A stretch of DNA of 27,825 bases from Limivivens faecihominis. GTDB taxonomy: Bacteria; Bacillota; Clostridia; Lachnospirales; Lachnospiraceae. Below, one piece after another: positions 1 to 7,280 of this stretch. The notes under the pieces are model-generated. The model was not told the origin of the DNA. It ran no database searches and worked only from the letters and a program-made list of their open reading frames with translations. The stretch lies in assembly GCF_020686945.1 (NCBI RefSeq), contig NZ_JAJEPR010000039.1, forward strand, positions 1 through 27,825. The letters are read 5' to 3'. Numbering within the stretch: position 1 is the first letter of the stretch; each line of letters starts with the position of its first letter. Both the position numbers and the translations under genes were made by a program.

Positions 1-290
1 GTAACCCTGGTTCATCATATTGCCCTGCTGCGGGTAGCCCTGGTTCATCATATTACCCTGCTGCGGGTAGCCCTGGTTCATCATATTGCCCTGCTGCGGA
101 TAACCCTGGTTCATCATGTTACCCTGCTGCGGGTAGCCCTGGTTCATCATGTTACCCTGCTGCGGATAACCCTGATTCATCATGTTACCCTGCTGCGGAT
201 AACCCTGATTCATCATGTTACCCTGCTGCAGATAGCCCTGGTTCATCATGCTTCCCTGCTGCGGGTAGCCCTGGTTCATAGTATTGCCAT
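1..290 (-). repeat. Nine tandem 33-bp coding repeats
   Basis: Copies start every 33 bases (the TTCAT landmark falls at 11, 44, 77, 110, 143, 176, 209, 242 and 275). Each encodes NQGYPQQGNMM or a close variant. The units differ mainly by single substitutions (one has Leu for Pro), and the copy at 275 is degenerate. The array continues past the left edge, so the total copy number is unknown. The exact period and lack of spacers mark a coding minisatellite, prone to length change by slippage. Confidence 0.95.
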
Positions 291-891
291 ATGTAGGTGC
301 CGGTGCGCCCGTAAGAGCAGATACGATCTGGTTTCCAAGCTGCTCATACTGCATGATCTTGTTCCGTTCATGTCCTTCTACGGAGAAGGTGTTAAGCTGG
401 AAATCCATATCATCAAACCATGGTGTATTGACAGACAGTTTTATCTTATAATCATAGGAGTAATGGTATCTCGGCGGAACGTAAGATCTGGATTCTCCGT
501 TCTGATCCTGATATTCCTCTTCCTCACGCTCTTCTTTGATCTCCATCCGGCAGGATGTCACAGCAGACAATGGCACGATATCCGGATTTTCTTCTTCATT
601 CAGCCGGCGTGCCACGGTAAACAATCCCTTGGTCTCATCAAGGAACACATGATATCTGTCTCCGGCAAATTCGCGTGTAGTATGGAAGTTTCGAACCGCA
701 TTTTTATTCTCTTCTCTGTAGTCCAGCTGTCTTTTGATCTCTTCTACAGTACTGTGACGTCTTTCCTCAAACCATGGAGAAAGCTTTGCTGCACAGTTTT
801 TACAAAGATTACCGTCGTCCAGCTTCCGGTTTCCCAGAAGACCTATTTTATCACCGCAGATATCACAATTCTTTTTGTCAAATAATCCCAT
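1..891 (-). CDS. DUF4428-type zinc-ribbon protein with Gln/Gly/Met-rich repeat tail (3' end off window)
   Basis: The reading frame opens at ATG 891 behind AGGAGG (9-nt spacer) and is still open at base 1, giving 297 codons with the C-terminus missing. The N-terminus carries a four-cysteine zinc ribbon (C9, C12, C30, C33; CDICG...CKNC) of the DUF4428 type. A middle region of about 150 residues looks like a folded beta-rich domain (for example YHVFLDETKGLFTVARR). From about residue 205 the chain becomes a tandem repeat of the 11-residue unit NQGYPQQGNMM. There is no signal peptide or membrane segment, so it is probably cytoplasmic. DUF4428 proteins have no firm function; the zinc ribbon plus low-complexity tail suggests a binding or scaffold role, which is inference. 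It follows the secreted protein at 967-1839 with a 75-nt gap and could be co-transcribed. Confidence 0.8.
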   Translation of the reverse strand, partial: MGLFDKKNCDICGDKIGLLGNRKLDDGNLCKNCAAKLSPWFEERRHSTVEEIKRQLDYREENKNAVRNFHTTREFAGDRYHVFLDETKGLFTVARRLNEEENPDIVPLSAVTSCRMEIKEEREEEEYQDQNGESRSYVPPRYHYSYDYKIKLSVNTPWFDDMDFQLNTFSVEGHERNKIMQYEQLGNQIVSALTGAPAPTYGNTMNQGYPQQGSMMNQGYLQQGNMMNQGYPQQGNMMNQGYPQQGNMMNQGYPQQGNMMNQGYPQQGNMMNQGYPQQGNMMNQGYPQQGNMMNQGY

Positions 892-917
892 TTTCTAAAT
901 CCTCCTTTTGATACAAG

Positions 918-956
918 GGAAGTCCCTTGTTTCCATTGTGAAAACACGGGACTTCC
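918..956. other. Inverted repeat between two minus-strand genes
   Basis: A perfect 9-bp inverted repeat (GGAAGTCCC at 918-926, GGGACTTCC at 948-956) lies in the 75-nt gap between the lipocalin-like gene and the DUF4428 gene. A second small hairpin (CAAGGG/CCCTTG) overlaps its left arm, so the two could be alternatives. No T-run follows on the minus strand, so it is not a standard terminator; it may be a processing or stability structure. Confidence 0.5.
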
Positions 957-966
957 AGATTTGCGA

Positions 967-1839
967 TTATTCCATGACTCTATCCAGATATACTTTGATT
1001 GTGAAATCAAAACCACCGAAATCATCTTCGCCATCTTCGGATTCTTCTGTAGCTGGAGCCTCGGTCTCTGTTTCCTCTTCCATCGGCAGACTGTCTGCTG
1101 TTGTGAAGCATAATTTTCCGTCTTCCAGAAGGTAGAAGCGCATGGTATCCGTACTGAACAGGTGATAATTCTCAGAATCCGTTTCTGTTTCTTCTTTCTG
1201 TGTTTCTGCATTGAATATCAGTGCATTTTCTTCCATGACACCTTTCAGCTCGGTTGTTGTCTCATTGCCCTCTTCGAGCAATACAAGAGTGGCGTTTCCG
1301 TCTGTAATGGACATTTTCATTTCTACGCCGGCAATCTCGCCTGTAGCAGGCATCTGCATTCCATAGAGATCGATCAGTGTACTGGTCCAGTCACCATTGA
1401 AATCTTCCAGTTTTGGTTCTGCTACCGGTTTTCCGGGTACATAAGGCACATACTCCTCTTTTTCCTGACTCAGTACCACGGACAGTCCGTCCATTTCTAC
1501 AGATAAGGTTCCGTCAGAATACTCGCCTTCCACCGTTTGGTCATCGGCAGTGATCAGCACTTTATCACCATCTATCTTCCATTCCATGGCATCAACACCC
1601 GGTTCCTGTCCTTCCATGAGTTCGGAGATCTCGCCTTTTCCGTCTTCTGTAAAGTTGAATGTCATCTCCATTTTCATCATTCCGGGATGAAATGTATTTT
1701 CGCCGTCTAAGGACATGCTGTTTACATACCAGGTACCAACGATATCCTTGTCTTCCAGTGCATAGGCATTCATACCGATCAAACCTGCCATCATAACTCC
1801 CAATGCACCTGCTGTCCAGAATTTCATTTTCTTACTCAT
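967..1839 (-). CDS. Secreted lipocalin-like/acid-tailed protein
   Basis: This 290-residue protein begins MSKKMKFW. The ATG at 1839 is preferred over a TTG two codons upstream because the AAGGAG sits 8 nt from the ATG but only about 2 nt from the TTG. A signal peptide (residues 1 to about 27) ends near NAYALED. The mature part contains two similar beta-rich segments, each opening with a G-x-W motif (IVGTWYVNSM and FNGDWTSTLI), as in lipocalin-like extracellular domains. A Glu/Thr-rich acidic stretch follows near the C-terminus. It is probably exported and may bind a small ligand or interact with the envelope. The family assignment rests on pattern only. It is the first gene of a possible pair with the DUF4428 gene. 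Confidence 0.75.
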   Translation of the reverse strand: MSKKMKFWTAGALGVMMAGLIGMNAYALEDKDIVGTWYVNSMSLDGENTFHPGMMKMEMTFNFTEDGKGEISELMEGQEPGVDAMEWKIDGDKVLITADDQTVEGEYSDGTLSVEMDGLSVVLSQEKEEYVPYVPGKPVAEPKLEDFNGDWTSTLIDLYGMQMPATGEIAGVEMKMSITDGNATLVLLEEGNETTTELKGVMEENALIFNAETQKEETETDSENYHLFSTDTMRFYLLEDGKLCFTTADSLPMEEETETEAPATEESEDGEDDFGGFDFTIKVYLDRVME

Positions 1840-1906
1840 ACTCAATTCTCCTTTCTTTTACGGTGAAGCATGATTGAATGTTATGTAAAAGGTATCTTTT
1901 ATTGTT

Positions 1907-1934
1907 ATTATACTGGAAGCATTTCTATTTGCAC
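1907..1934 (-). promoter_or_regulatory. Putative promoter of the lipocalin-like gene
   Basis: On the minus strand a consensus -10 box TATAAT (1912-1907) has a weak -35 candidate GTGCAA (1934-1929) with a 16-bp spacer. It lies between the structured repeat and the gene, leaving a leader of about 60 nt. The -35 matches only half of the consensus. Confidence 0.4.
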
Positions 1935-1963
1935 TGGCACTTTTGACAGTAATCGGTTTCTTT

Positions 1964-2130
1964 GTAAAGCGGACATTCGCAATCCACTTCGCTACTTGCT
2001 CATGAACGCAGTCGCTTCGCGATCTGTCAGTGGGAGCTTTCAACTCCCGCTGACAGAAGCATCCCCCTAACCCGCCGCTTAGTGCTCCGCGCACTTGAAG
2101 CGGGGGAATGCTTATCTGCGTTCAAAAAAA
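1964..2130 (-). repeat. Structured dispersed repeat, long copy (167 bp)
   Basis: This intergenic element shares its ends and core with the shorter copy at 24107-24203. Shared landmarks are an A-run edge next to GAACGCA, the block ATGAGCAA, and GCTTTAC at the other edge. It can fold into an outer stem (2004-2011 with 2116-2123), a 13-bp hairpin (2024-2036 with 2044-2056, one G-U pair), a long stem (2057-2067 with 2102-2113) enclosing further pairing (2076-2085 with 2091-2102), and a 7-bp stem (1967-1973 with 1983-1989). The EAL gene stop codon lies inside its edge. The strand given is that of the flanking genes. It is either a non-autonomous mobile element or a structured RNA; which one is not decided. 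Confidence 0.8.
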
Positions 2131-4023
2131 TTTCAGCAGTTCTTCCGCAGGAAGCGGTCTGGAAAAGTAATATCCCTGGATCATATCGACTCTCCACCGG
2201 CTGAGCAGTTCGACTTCTTCTTTTGTCTCCACACCTTCCGCAACAATATGATAGTTCATTTTCTGAAAGGTCTCCACAACACTTTGATAGAACAGTGCCC
2301 TTTTCTCATCCTTACAGATATCAAAAAGCAGGGACCGGTCGAGCTTGATCGTGGAAAACGGAAGCTTCATGACCGTATTGAGATTGGCGTAGCCGGAACC
2401 GAAATCATCTAGGCAGAGACGGATCCCCGCGGCTGTAAATTCATCCACAACCATTCTCAGACTTGCATTATATTCCGTTGCCACAGTTTCTGTGATCTCA
2501 AACTGTATCCATTCATGAGGGATTTCATATTTGTCCATGATGCGGATGAAATGGCTGCTGCAGTCCGTTCTCATCAGATCCAGAGACGAGAGATTCACTT
2601 TCACGTTCAGAAGCTGTTCCATCAGTTTTCCATGCTCTTTTAAAAATCTGCAGACGCGGCAAAACTGCAGATCTGTGATCTGTTCAATCAAATGATTTTT
2701 TTCCGCGATCTGGATAAATACATCCGGTGCGATCCATCCGAGTTCCGGATGATGCAGACGGCTCAGGGCTTCCAGTGTGACAAAGCGTTTTTCCTGTGTG
2801 GAATATACCGGCTGGTAGTAAAGTTCAAACAAATCTTCTGCGATCGCCGTATGCAGATACTGTTCCACCCGTTTATTATAGAGAAAGCCATTCATGGTCT
2901 GGTGGTCGTCCTGTATCACTTCGGTCAGCCCGTTTTGCGGTGATAAGGATTCCAGATACTCGGCATATTCCAGGATGCGGCCGCTGTCTCCCAGTTTTTC
3001 TGCATGGAGGATACCGCTTATGATCGCAGGGATCGTGATACTTTTATTTTCTACATTCAGCTTTATGTTCACATCAAAGATCTTTTTCAGTTCGTCAAGA
3101 TAATATTCATATTCCTTCAGGGAAGAGGTCAGGATCAAAAAACGTTTTCCCGTAATATGAAAAGCTTTTCTTCCGCATAATGCACCAAGCTTTCTGGCAG
3201 TCAGACGCAAGACAAAGTCACCGCCCTGGATCCCCGCAATTTTATTGATATGTTTCATCTGATAAAGATATACGGTAATGATGTGAAAAGATCTTCCGGC
3301 TGTTACCAGTTCATTCCCTTTTCTGGTCAGATAAAGATGATTGTACAGACCGGTAAGACTGTCCATGTTTGCATAGGGATTGTTGATGGTAATGAATAAT
3401 GCAAGTATGCCGAGACTCACGCCGAAGCCTGTTGTCAAAAGGAAAGGGTTCAAAAGCTGAATGATCACTCCGCCACCGGATATCACAAGGATCTCCAGAA
3501 GCACTTTCACTCTTTGAAAACCAAGTTTCTTCCTCCAGATTATAATAAGAAACAAAGCAACTGCCAGATGAAGGATGGCACTGTAATACATCAGCAGGTA
3601 CCACGGCCCTTTTACATACCCTCTTGACGGATCAAAACAGAAAAGCTTCCCGGTAAACGGATTGGTCAGTATCAGACCGATCAGTACCAGTGTCGGCAGA
3701 CCGGATAACAGCATTTTCTTTGTGGAAACGAGTCTATTGTCATGCATGGACAGAATATAACAGAGGAACGTAAAAGGAAGCAATGCCTGCAACAGATAAA
3801 ATACCGTTGTTATAAATACGGCTGCTATTCCAAAGCCGCTTTCCGACGAAGTAATACAGTAGGTACTGAAAAACTCTGCAATGACATCCAGGACGCCAAG
3901 AACAGCGAAGAAAAGAAATACCTGGTTATTCAGATCTTCTGCTCTTTTCTGTCCAAGAAAATACCACAGGATCAGCAGCAGTATAACGATCGCTGCGATC
4001 AGAAAATCAATATTATAGATCAT
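2122..4023 (-). CDS. Membrane c-di-GMP phosphodiesterase (degenerate GGDEF + intact EAL)
   Basis: The protein has 633 residues from ATG 4023, chosen because GGAGG lies 6 nt upstream; a longer reading would extend into the previous gene. Residues 1 to about 220 form a membrane domain of roughly seven helices. A GGDEF-like domain begins at MDSLTGLYNH, but its signature is replaced by GKRFLIL, so it should not make c-di-GMP and may instead be a regulatory GTP-binding domain. The C-terminal EAL domain keeps the key motifs: EALSR, KVNLSS, FEITET, LDDFGSGYANL, IKLDRS, AEGVET and QGYYFSRPLP. It should therefore hydrolyse c-di-GMP to pGpG. It overlaps the upstream cyclase gene by 11 nt, a sign of translational coupling. 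Its last codons and stop coincide with the edge of the dispersed repeat. Confidence 0.9.
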   Translation of the reverse strand: MIYNIDFLIAAIVILLLILWYFLGQKRAEDLNNQVFLFFAVLGVLDVIAEFFSTYCITSSESGFGIAAVFITTVFYLLQALLPFTFLCYILSMHDNRLVSTKKMLLSGLPTLVLIGLILTNPFTGKLFCFDPSRGYVKGPWYLLMYYSAILHLAVALFLIIIWRKKLGFQRVKVLLEILVISGGGVIIQLLNPFLLTTGFGVSLGILALFITINNPYANMDSLTGLYNHLYLTRKGNELVTAGRSFHIITVYLYQMKHINKIAGIQGGDFVLRLTARKLGALCGRKAFHITGKRFLILTSSLKEYEYYLDELKKIFDVNIKLNVENKSITIPAIISGILHAEKLGDSGRILEYAEYLESLSPQNGLTEVIQDDHQTMNGFLYNKRVEQYLHTAIAEDLFELYYQPVYSTQEKRFVTLEALSRLHHPELGWIAPDVFIQIAEKNHLIEQITDLQFCRVCRFLKEHGKLMEQLLNVKVNLSSLDLMRTDCSSHFIRIMDKYEIPHEWIQFEITETVATEYNASLRMVVDEFTAAGIRLCLDDFGSGYANLNTVMKLPFSTIKLDRSLLFDICKDEKRALFYQSVVETFQKMNYHIVAEGVETKEEVELLSRWRVDMIQGYYFSRPLPAEELLKFF

Positions 4024-5692
4024 AGTCTGCCTCCGCTGTCTCTTTTTTGTTGTAATGCTGCATCCTGTCTGCCTGCTGTTTCCAGTCACTGACGGAATTG
4101 AGGACTCCATCCGTTTTTCTCAGATAGCTGTATCCGAATTTCAGACGGACATGATATTTACCTGGGGCTTCGTTTTCCATTTCTGCTTTTATCAGCCGGA
4201 TCCACTCGGATGGAAGCTTTTGAGGATCGCTCACAACAACTGCAAATTCATCACCATCGATCCGAAAGCACTCTGCCTGTTGTTCGGAAATCATATTCCC
4301 GGCTGTCTGGATGCTTCGTGCTGTCCGGATGACTGCCTCATCTCCCAGTTGCATGCCATATGTATCGTTGATCTCTTTCAAGCCTGCGATATCAATAAAC
4401 AGAAGTAAAGCATTTTCCAGTAATAAAGAATCATCCTGGATTTTTTCCAGACATTTTTCAAAGGCTTTCCGGTTCTTCAGCCCTGTCATACGGTCTTCCA
4501 AAGACATTCTTTCGTAAACGGCCTGTTCCAGCCGGAACTGCGAGTCATTTGCCACCTTACAGAGCAGCCCCCAGAACAGGAATGCGATATAAAGAAGAAT
4601 CCCAAACTGAAAAACCGTATCATACCAGTAAATAGAGAAGATCCAGTATAAAATGAGGGCAAGTACACCACTGATCCCCAGCACGGCAAATGCTTTCAGG
4701 CAGAGACTCAATTCCTGAGTCCCGGTCTTGCGGTATTCGTTCCAGAGAAGAAGGATCATGGAAGCAACCCCTGTAAACAATAAAAGATGTGTCAGAAACA
4801 GCATATGTATGAAAGGGATCTGAAACAGGAGATTCAAGATCCCCTGCAAAATCGTATTCCCATAAAGAAGGAACACCCATATCTGCGGGATCCACCGTAC
4901 TTCGCTACGCACCGTGTTCTGCACAAACCGAAGCATCGGGATCGACATGAGCATAAAGGCATAAAAAGAGATCAGTGTTCCTGCGGCGCTCTGTCGTCCG
5001 TACATCTGGTAAAGTCCTGAGTCGAAAATACACCATAAACTGCACAGGATCAGAAAAAAGGCAACATTAAGAAAGCGCTTTTCCATCATCTGCCGATGCC
5101 TTGCGTACAGAAATACGATCACAGCTACGATTCCCATTCCCAGCATTCCAAGGACCATGAGGATTAAAAATATGGATGCCTGCAGATGATGTCTGGCAAC
5201 GGAAGAAAAGCTTCCAAGGATGGGCGCCTCTACATAGAGCAGACTGTTTTCTTTTCCTTCAAAAATAAAGCATAACGGTTCTTCTCCCGTTTCATCCGGC
5301 AGGCAGATATCTGCCCACAGTTTCCCTTTCATCGGTCTGTTTTTTAGAAAGCCGCTATCACTGTAATGATAAAGAAGACGATCCCCCATATAGACTTCCA
5401 GATGATCCTGTATTCCTCTGGTAGACACGATCTTTCCCTCGTCTTTCGCAGACAGTGTGTCGTTATAAAGGACTGCTTTTCCATCTGCATCGGTCAGAAC
5501 CTGGCATGGAAGCTCCAGGGCGATCTTTTCTCCATCCCGTATCTGATACCAGCCGCTGCCCAGTGAACGGACGGTGTGTCTTTCTGTTTCCGTTTCCGGC
5601 TGATAAAGGATTTTCACCAAAAGAAGCAGAAATATCAGTATAACGGTTATGCAGAACGCTTCGGCTCCTTTTTGTTTTCTGTTTTTATTCAT
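4013..5692 (-). CDS. Membrane diguanylate cyclase (GGDEF protein)
   Basis: This 559-residue protein has an N-terminal membrane anchor (residues 11-29), an extracytoplasmic beta-rich region to about residue 160, then about seven membrane segments (about 170-395), the layout of 7TM-type sensor proteins. A C-terminal GGDEF domain begins at MTGLKNRKAF. Its signature is RIDGDEFAVV, with Asp in place of the first Gly while the catalytic Asp-Glu are kept, so cyclase activity is likely but not certain. The RxxD inhibitory site expected just upstream is absent (EQQA), suggesting no product inhibition. It should convert GTP to c-di-GMP in response to an external signal. The start at 5692 has GAGGA about 10 nt upstream. 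It overlaps the following EAL gene by 11 nt, so opposing activities are made together. Confidence 0.88.
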   Translation of the reverse strand: MNKNRKQKGAEAFCITVILIFLLLLVKILYQPETETERHTVRSLGSGWYQIRDGEKIALELPCQVLTDADGKAVLYNDTLSAKDEGKIVSTRGIQDHLEVYMGDRLLYHYSDSGFLKNRPMKGKLWADICLPDETGEEPLCFIFEGKENSLLYVEAPILGSFSSVARHHLQASIFLILMVLGMLGMGIVAVIVFLYARHRQMMEKRFLNVAFFLILCSLWCIFDSGLYQMYGRQSAAGTLISFYAFMLMSIPMLRFVQNTVRSEVRWIPQIWVFLLYGNTILQGILNLLFQIPFIHMLFLTHLLLFTGVASMILLLWNEYRKTGTQELSLCLKAFAVLGISGVLALILYWIFSIYWYDTVFQFGILLYIAFLFWGLLCKVANDSQFRLEQAVYERMSLEDRMTGLKNRKAFEKCLEKIQDDSLLLENALLLFIDIAGLKEINDTYGMQLGDEAVIRTARSIQTAGNMISEQQAECFRIDGDEFAVVVSDPQKLPSEWIRLIKAEMENEAPGKYHVRLKFGYSYLRKTDGVLNSVSDWKQQADRMQHYNKKETAEADYDL

Positions 5693-5781
5693 AACTCTTT
5701 TTTCCTCTTTTCTTTTCGCTATTCGTTCCTTTTATAGTAAAATACAGATCAGAAACAAACATACACAAAGGGGGATTTTTC

Positions 5782-6188
5782 ATGAATCAGATCGTTAACA
5801 TTACCGGCGGAACCAAAGGAATCGGTTTTGCCGCTGCAAAAAAATTTCTTTCCTGCAGCGATAAAGTCATCATCCTTGGCCGTCATGAAAATGAAGCCTC
5901 TCTTGCGAAACTCAAAAAAGAAGGAGAGGTCACTTTCCTGAAAGCAGACGTCTCCGTTGCTGATGACTGCCGTAAGGTTATCTCCACCGCCATCGAAAAA
6001 TATGGCAGTTGGCTCCATCGACGGGAAGCCGCCTTCACATGAAAGGCCGCATCATCCTGCCTGAGGAGATCGCAAACGCCATCTGGCTGATGTCCCTTCC
6101 GAAAGCCAGCGCCATCAACGGCACCACGGTTATGGCTGACGACGGTTATTCTTCCTTCAAAGGCGTGGATGGTTTCCAGGCAGAATAA
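5782..6188 (+). pseudogene. Short-chain dehydrogenase/reductase remnant with internal deletion
   Basis: The frame from ATG 5782 (behind AAGGGGG) gives a typical SDR start: a Rossmann nucleotide-binding motif TGGTKGIG, then ILGRHE and ADVSVADD, up to about residue 76. After codon GGC-AGT near 6006 the SDR-like sequence continues in another frame, reading LAPSTGSRLHMKGR, EEIANAIWLM and INGTTVMADDGYSSF to a TAA at 6186-6188. A full SDR has about 245 residues; here about 76 N-terminal and 55 C-terminal residues remain. The centre, including the expected Ser and YxxxK catalytic residues, is gone and the two ends are out of frame. The gene is therefore dead by an internal deletion of roughly 300 bases plus a frame change. 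It ends 2 nt from the convergent AraC gene. Confidence 0.85.
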
Positions 6189-6190
6189 AC

Positions 6191-7093
6191 TTACATATCC
6201 TGCTGCTCTCTCCCCTTCTCCTGATACTCCGTCGGCGACACCCCAACCACCTTTCGGAAGATCCGCGAAAAGTAATAAGGGTCCTGATAGCCCAGGCGCT
6301 GGCCGATCTGGTAGATGTAGAGTTCGGTGGAGCGGAGGAGCTTACAGGCCTCCTTCATTTTCAGTTCCTGAAAAAAGTCCATGGGGGTGTGACCGGTGGC
6401 TTTCTGGAAAATCAGGTTCAGATAGCTCTTGGAGAGCTCAAACTCCTCGGAGAGCGCACCCAGGGAAAGATTTTCATCCAGGTGGCGGTACATATAGCGA
6501 ACCACCGCCGTCACATGGCGGTTCTGCTCCGGCACGGAATCCTTTTTCTCCCGGTTGTAGGTTTCCGCTAGGATCAGGGAAAGTACCTGAGAAATATAGA
6601 TAAAATTTCCCAGCGTATAGTTTCCCTCCAGCACCCGGAAAAGCAGCTCGAAAAGATACTGCATCCGCCCGGTGGCGTGCTGCGACTGAAAAGAAATCAC
6701 CCGGCCCTCCTCCAGCGGAAAATGAACCGTATCCTCTCCCTTGAAATGGACCCAGAGAATACTCCAGGGATCCTCTTCCGAGGCATAATAACAATGACTC
6801 CTGTTCCGCGGAATACAGAACGCCTCCTCCCCACGAAGCGTATACGTCCTGTCCTCCACGGTAATCTGCCCGCTTCCATCCATACAGTACAGAAAAATAT
6901 ATTCCTCAATCCCCTCTTTCCGCTCCCGGTAATGATGGGCCGCACTCGGAAAAAAGCCCACATCTGTCAGATAAAGCCTCCGCACCAGCGGATGCCTCAC
7001 ATAATCCGAGAAAGCCTCCGTCGGCAGCACAATCATCCGCTCCCCCCGGAACCCATCCCTCTTTCGCTCTGTATCAGGCCTCTGTTCCTCCAT
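6191..7093 (-). CDS. AraC-family transcriptional regulator
   Basis: This 300-residue regulator starts at ATG 7093, chosen because GGGAGGGG lies upstream and the longer frame adds 31 residues unlike the family. The N-terminal half is a cupin-like ligand-binding domain (IEEYIFLYCMDGSGQI, EAFCIPRNRSHCYYA). The C-terminal 100 residues carry two helix-turn-helix units: LSLGALSEEFELSKSYLNLI and YIYQIGQRLGYQDPYYFSRI, followed by the AraC ending GVSPTEYQEK. AraC regulators of this layout usually sense a sugar and activate a neighbouring gene. It is transcribed away from the DUF5107/TPR gene across a 187-nt gap, so that gene is the likely target (inference). Its 3' end faces the dehydrogenase remnant with no terminator between them. 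Confidence 0.92.
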   Translation of the reverse strand: MEEQRPDTERKRDGFRGERMIVLPTEAFSDYVRHPLVRRLYLTDVGFFPSAAHHYRERKEGIEEYIFLYCMDGSGQITVEDRTYTLRGEEAFCIPRNRSHCYYASEEDPWSILWVHFKGEDTVHFPLEEGRVISFQSQHATGRMQYLFELLFRVLEGNYTLGNFIYISQVLSLILAETYNREKKDSVPEQNRHVTAVVRYMYRHLDENLSLGALSEEFELSKSYLNLIFQKATGHTPMDFFQELKMKEACKLLRSTELYIYQIGQRLGYQDPYYFSRIFRKVVGVSPTEYQEKGREQQDM

Positions 7094-7280
7094 CTTCCAT
7101 TCCCCTCCCTTATTTTTATTCGAGCATACCACATCACTGGAATATTGTCCATCATTCTCCAAGATATCCCATTCCAATTTTCCCATTTTCCATATAAACT
7201 AAAGCCATAACTTACAAGACTCTTAGCTTATCCATCAACCAGCGGCGCGTCCTCATTTTTCAAAGAAAGGAATCATCCCT
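7094..7280. promoter_or_regulatory. Divergent control region between AraC regulator and DUF5107/TPR gene
   Basis: This 187-nt intergenic stretch must hold both divergent promoters. An imperfect direct repeat is visible (CCCATTCC then CCCATTTTCC, near 7168-7192), of the kind AraC proteins can bind, but no convincing -35/-10 pair was found in either direction. The plus-strand gene has AAAGGA 9 nt before its ATG. Confidence 0.35.

Noticed and set aside
1..290. Regular 33-bp periodicity resembling a CRISPR array
   Set aside because: There are no unique spacers; the units are contiguous and encode an 11-residue repeat in one open frame.
1858..2094. 78-codon minus-strand open frame across the long repeat
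   Set aside because: It lies in the structured repeat and has no ribosome-binding site or conserved start; it is probably a spurious frame of a non-coding element.
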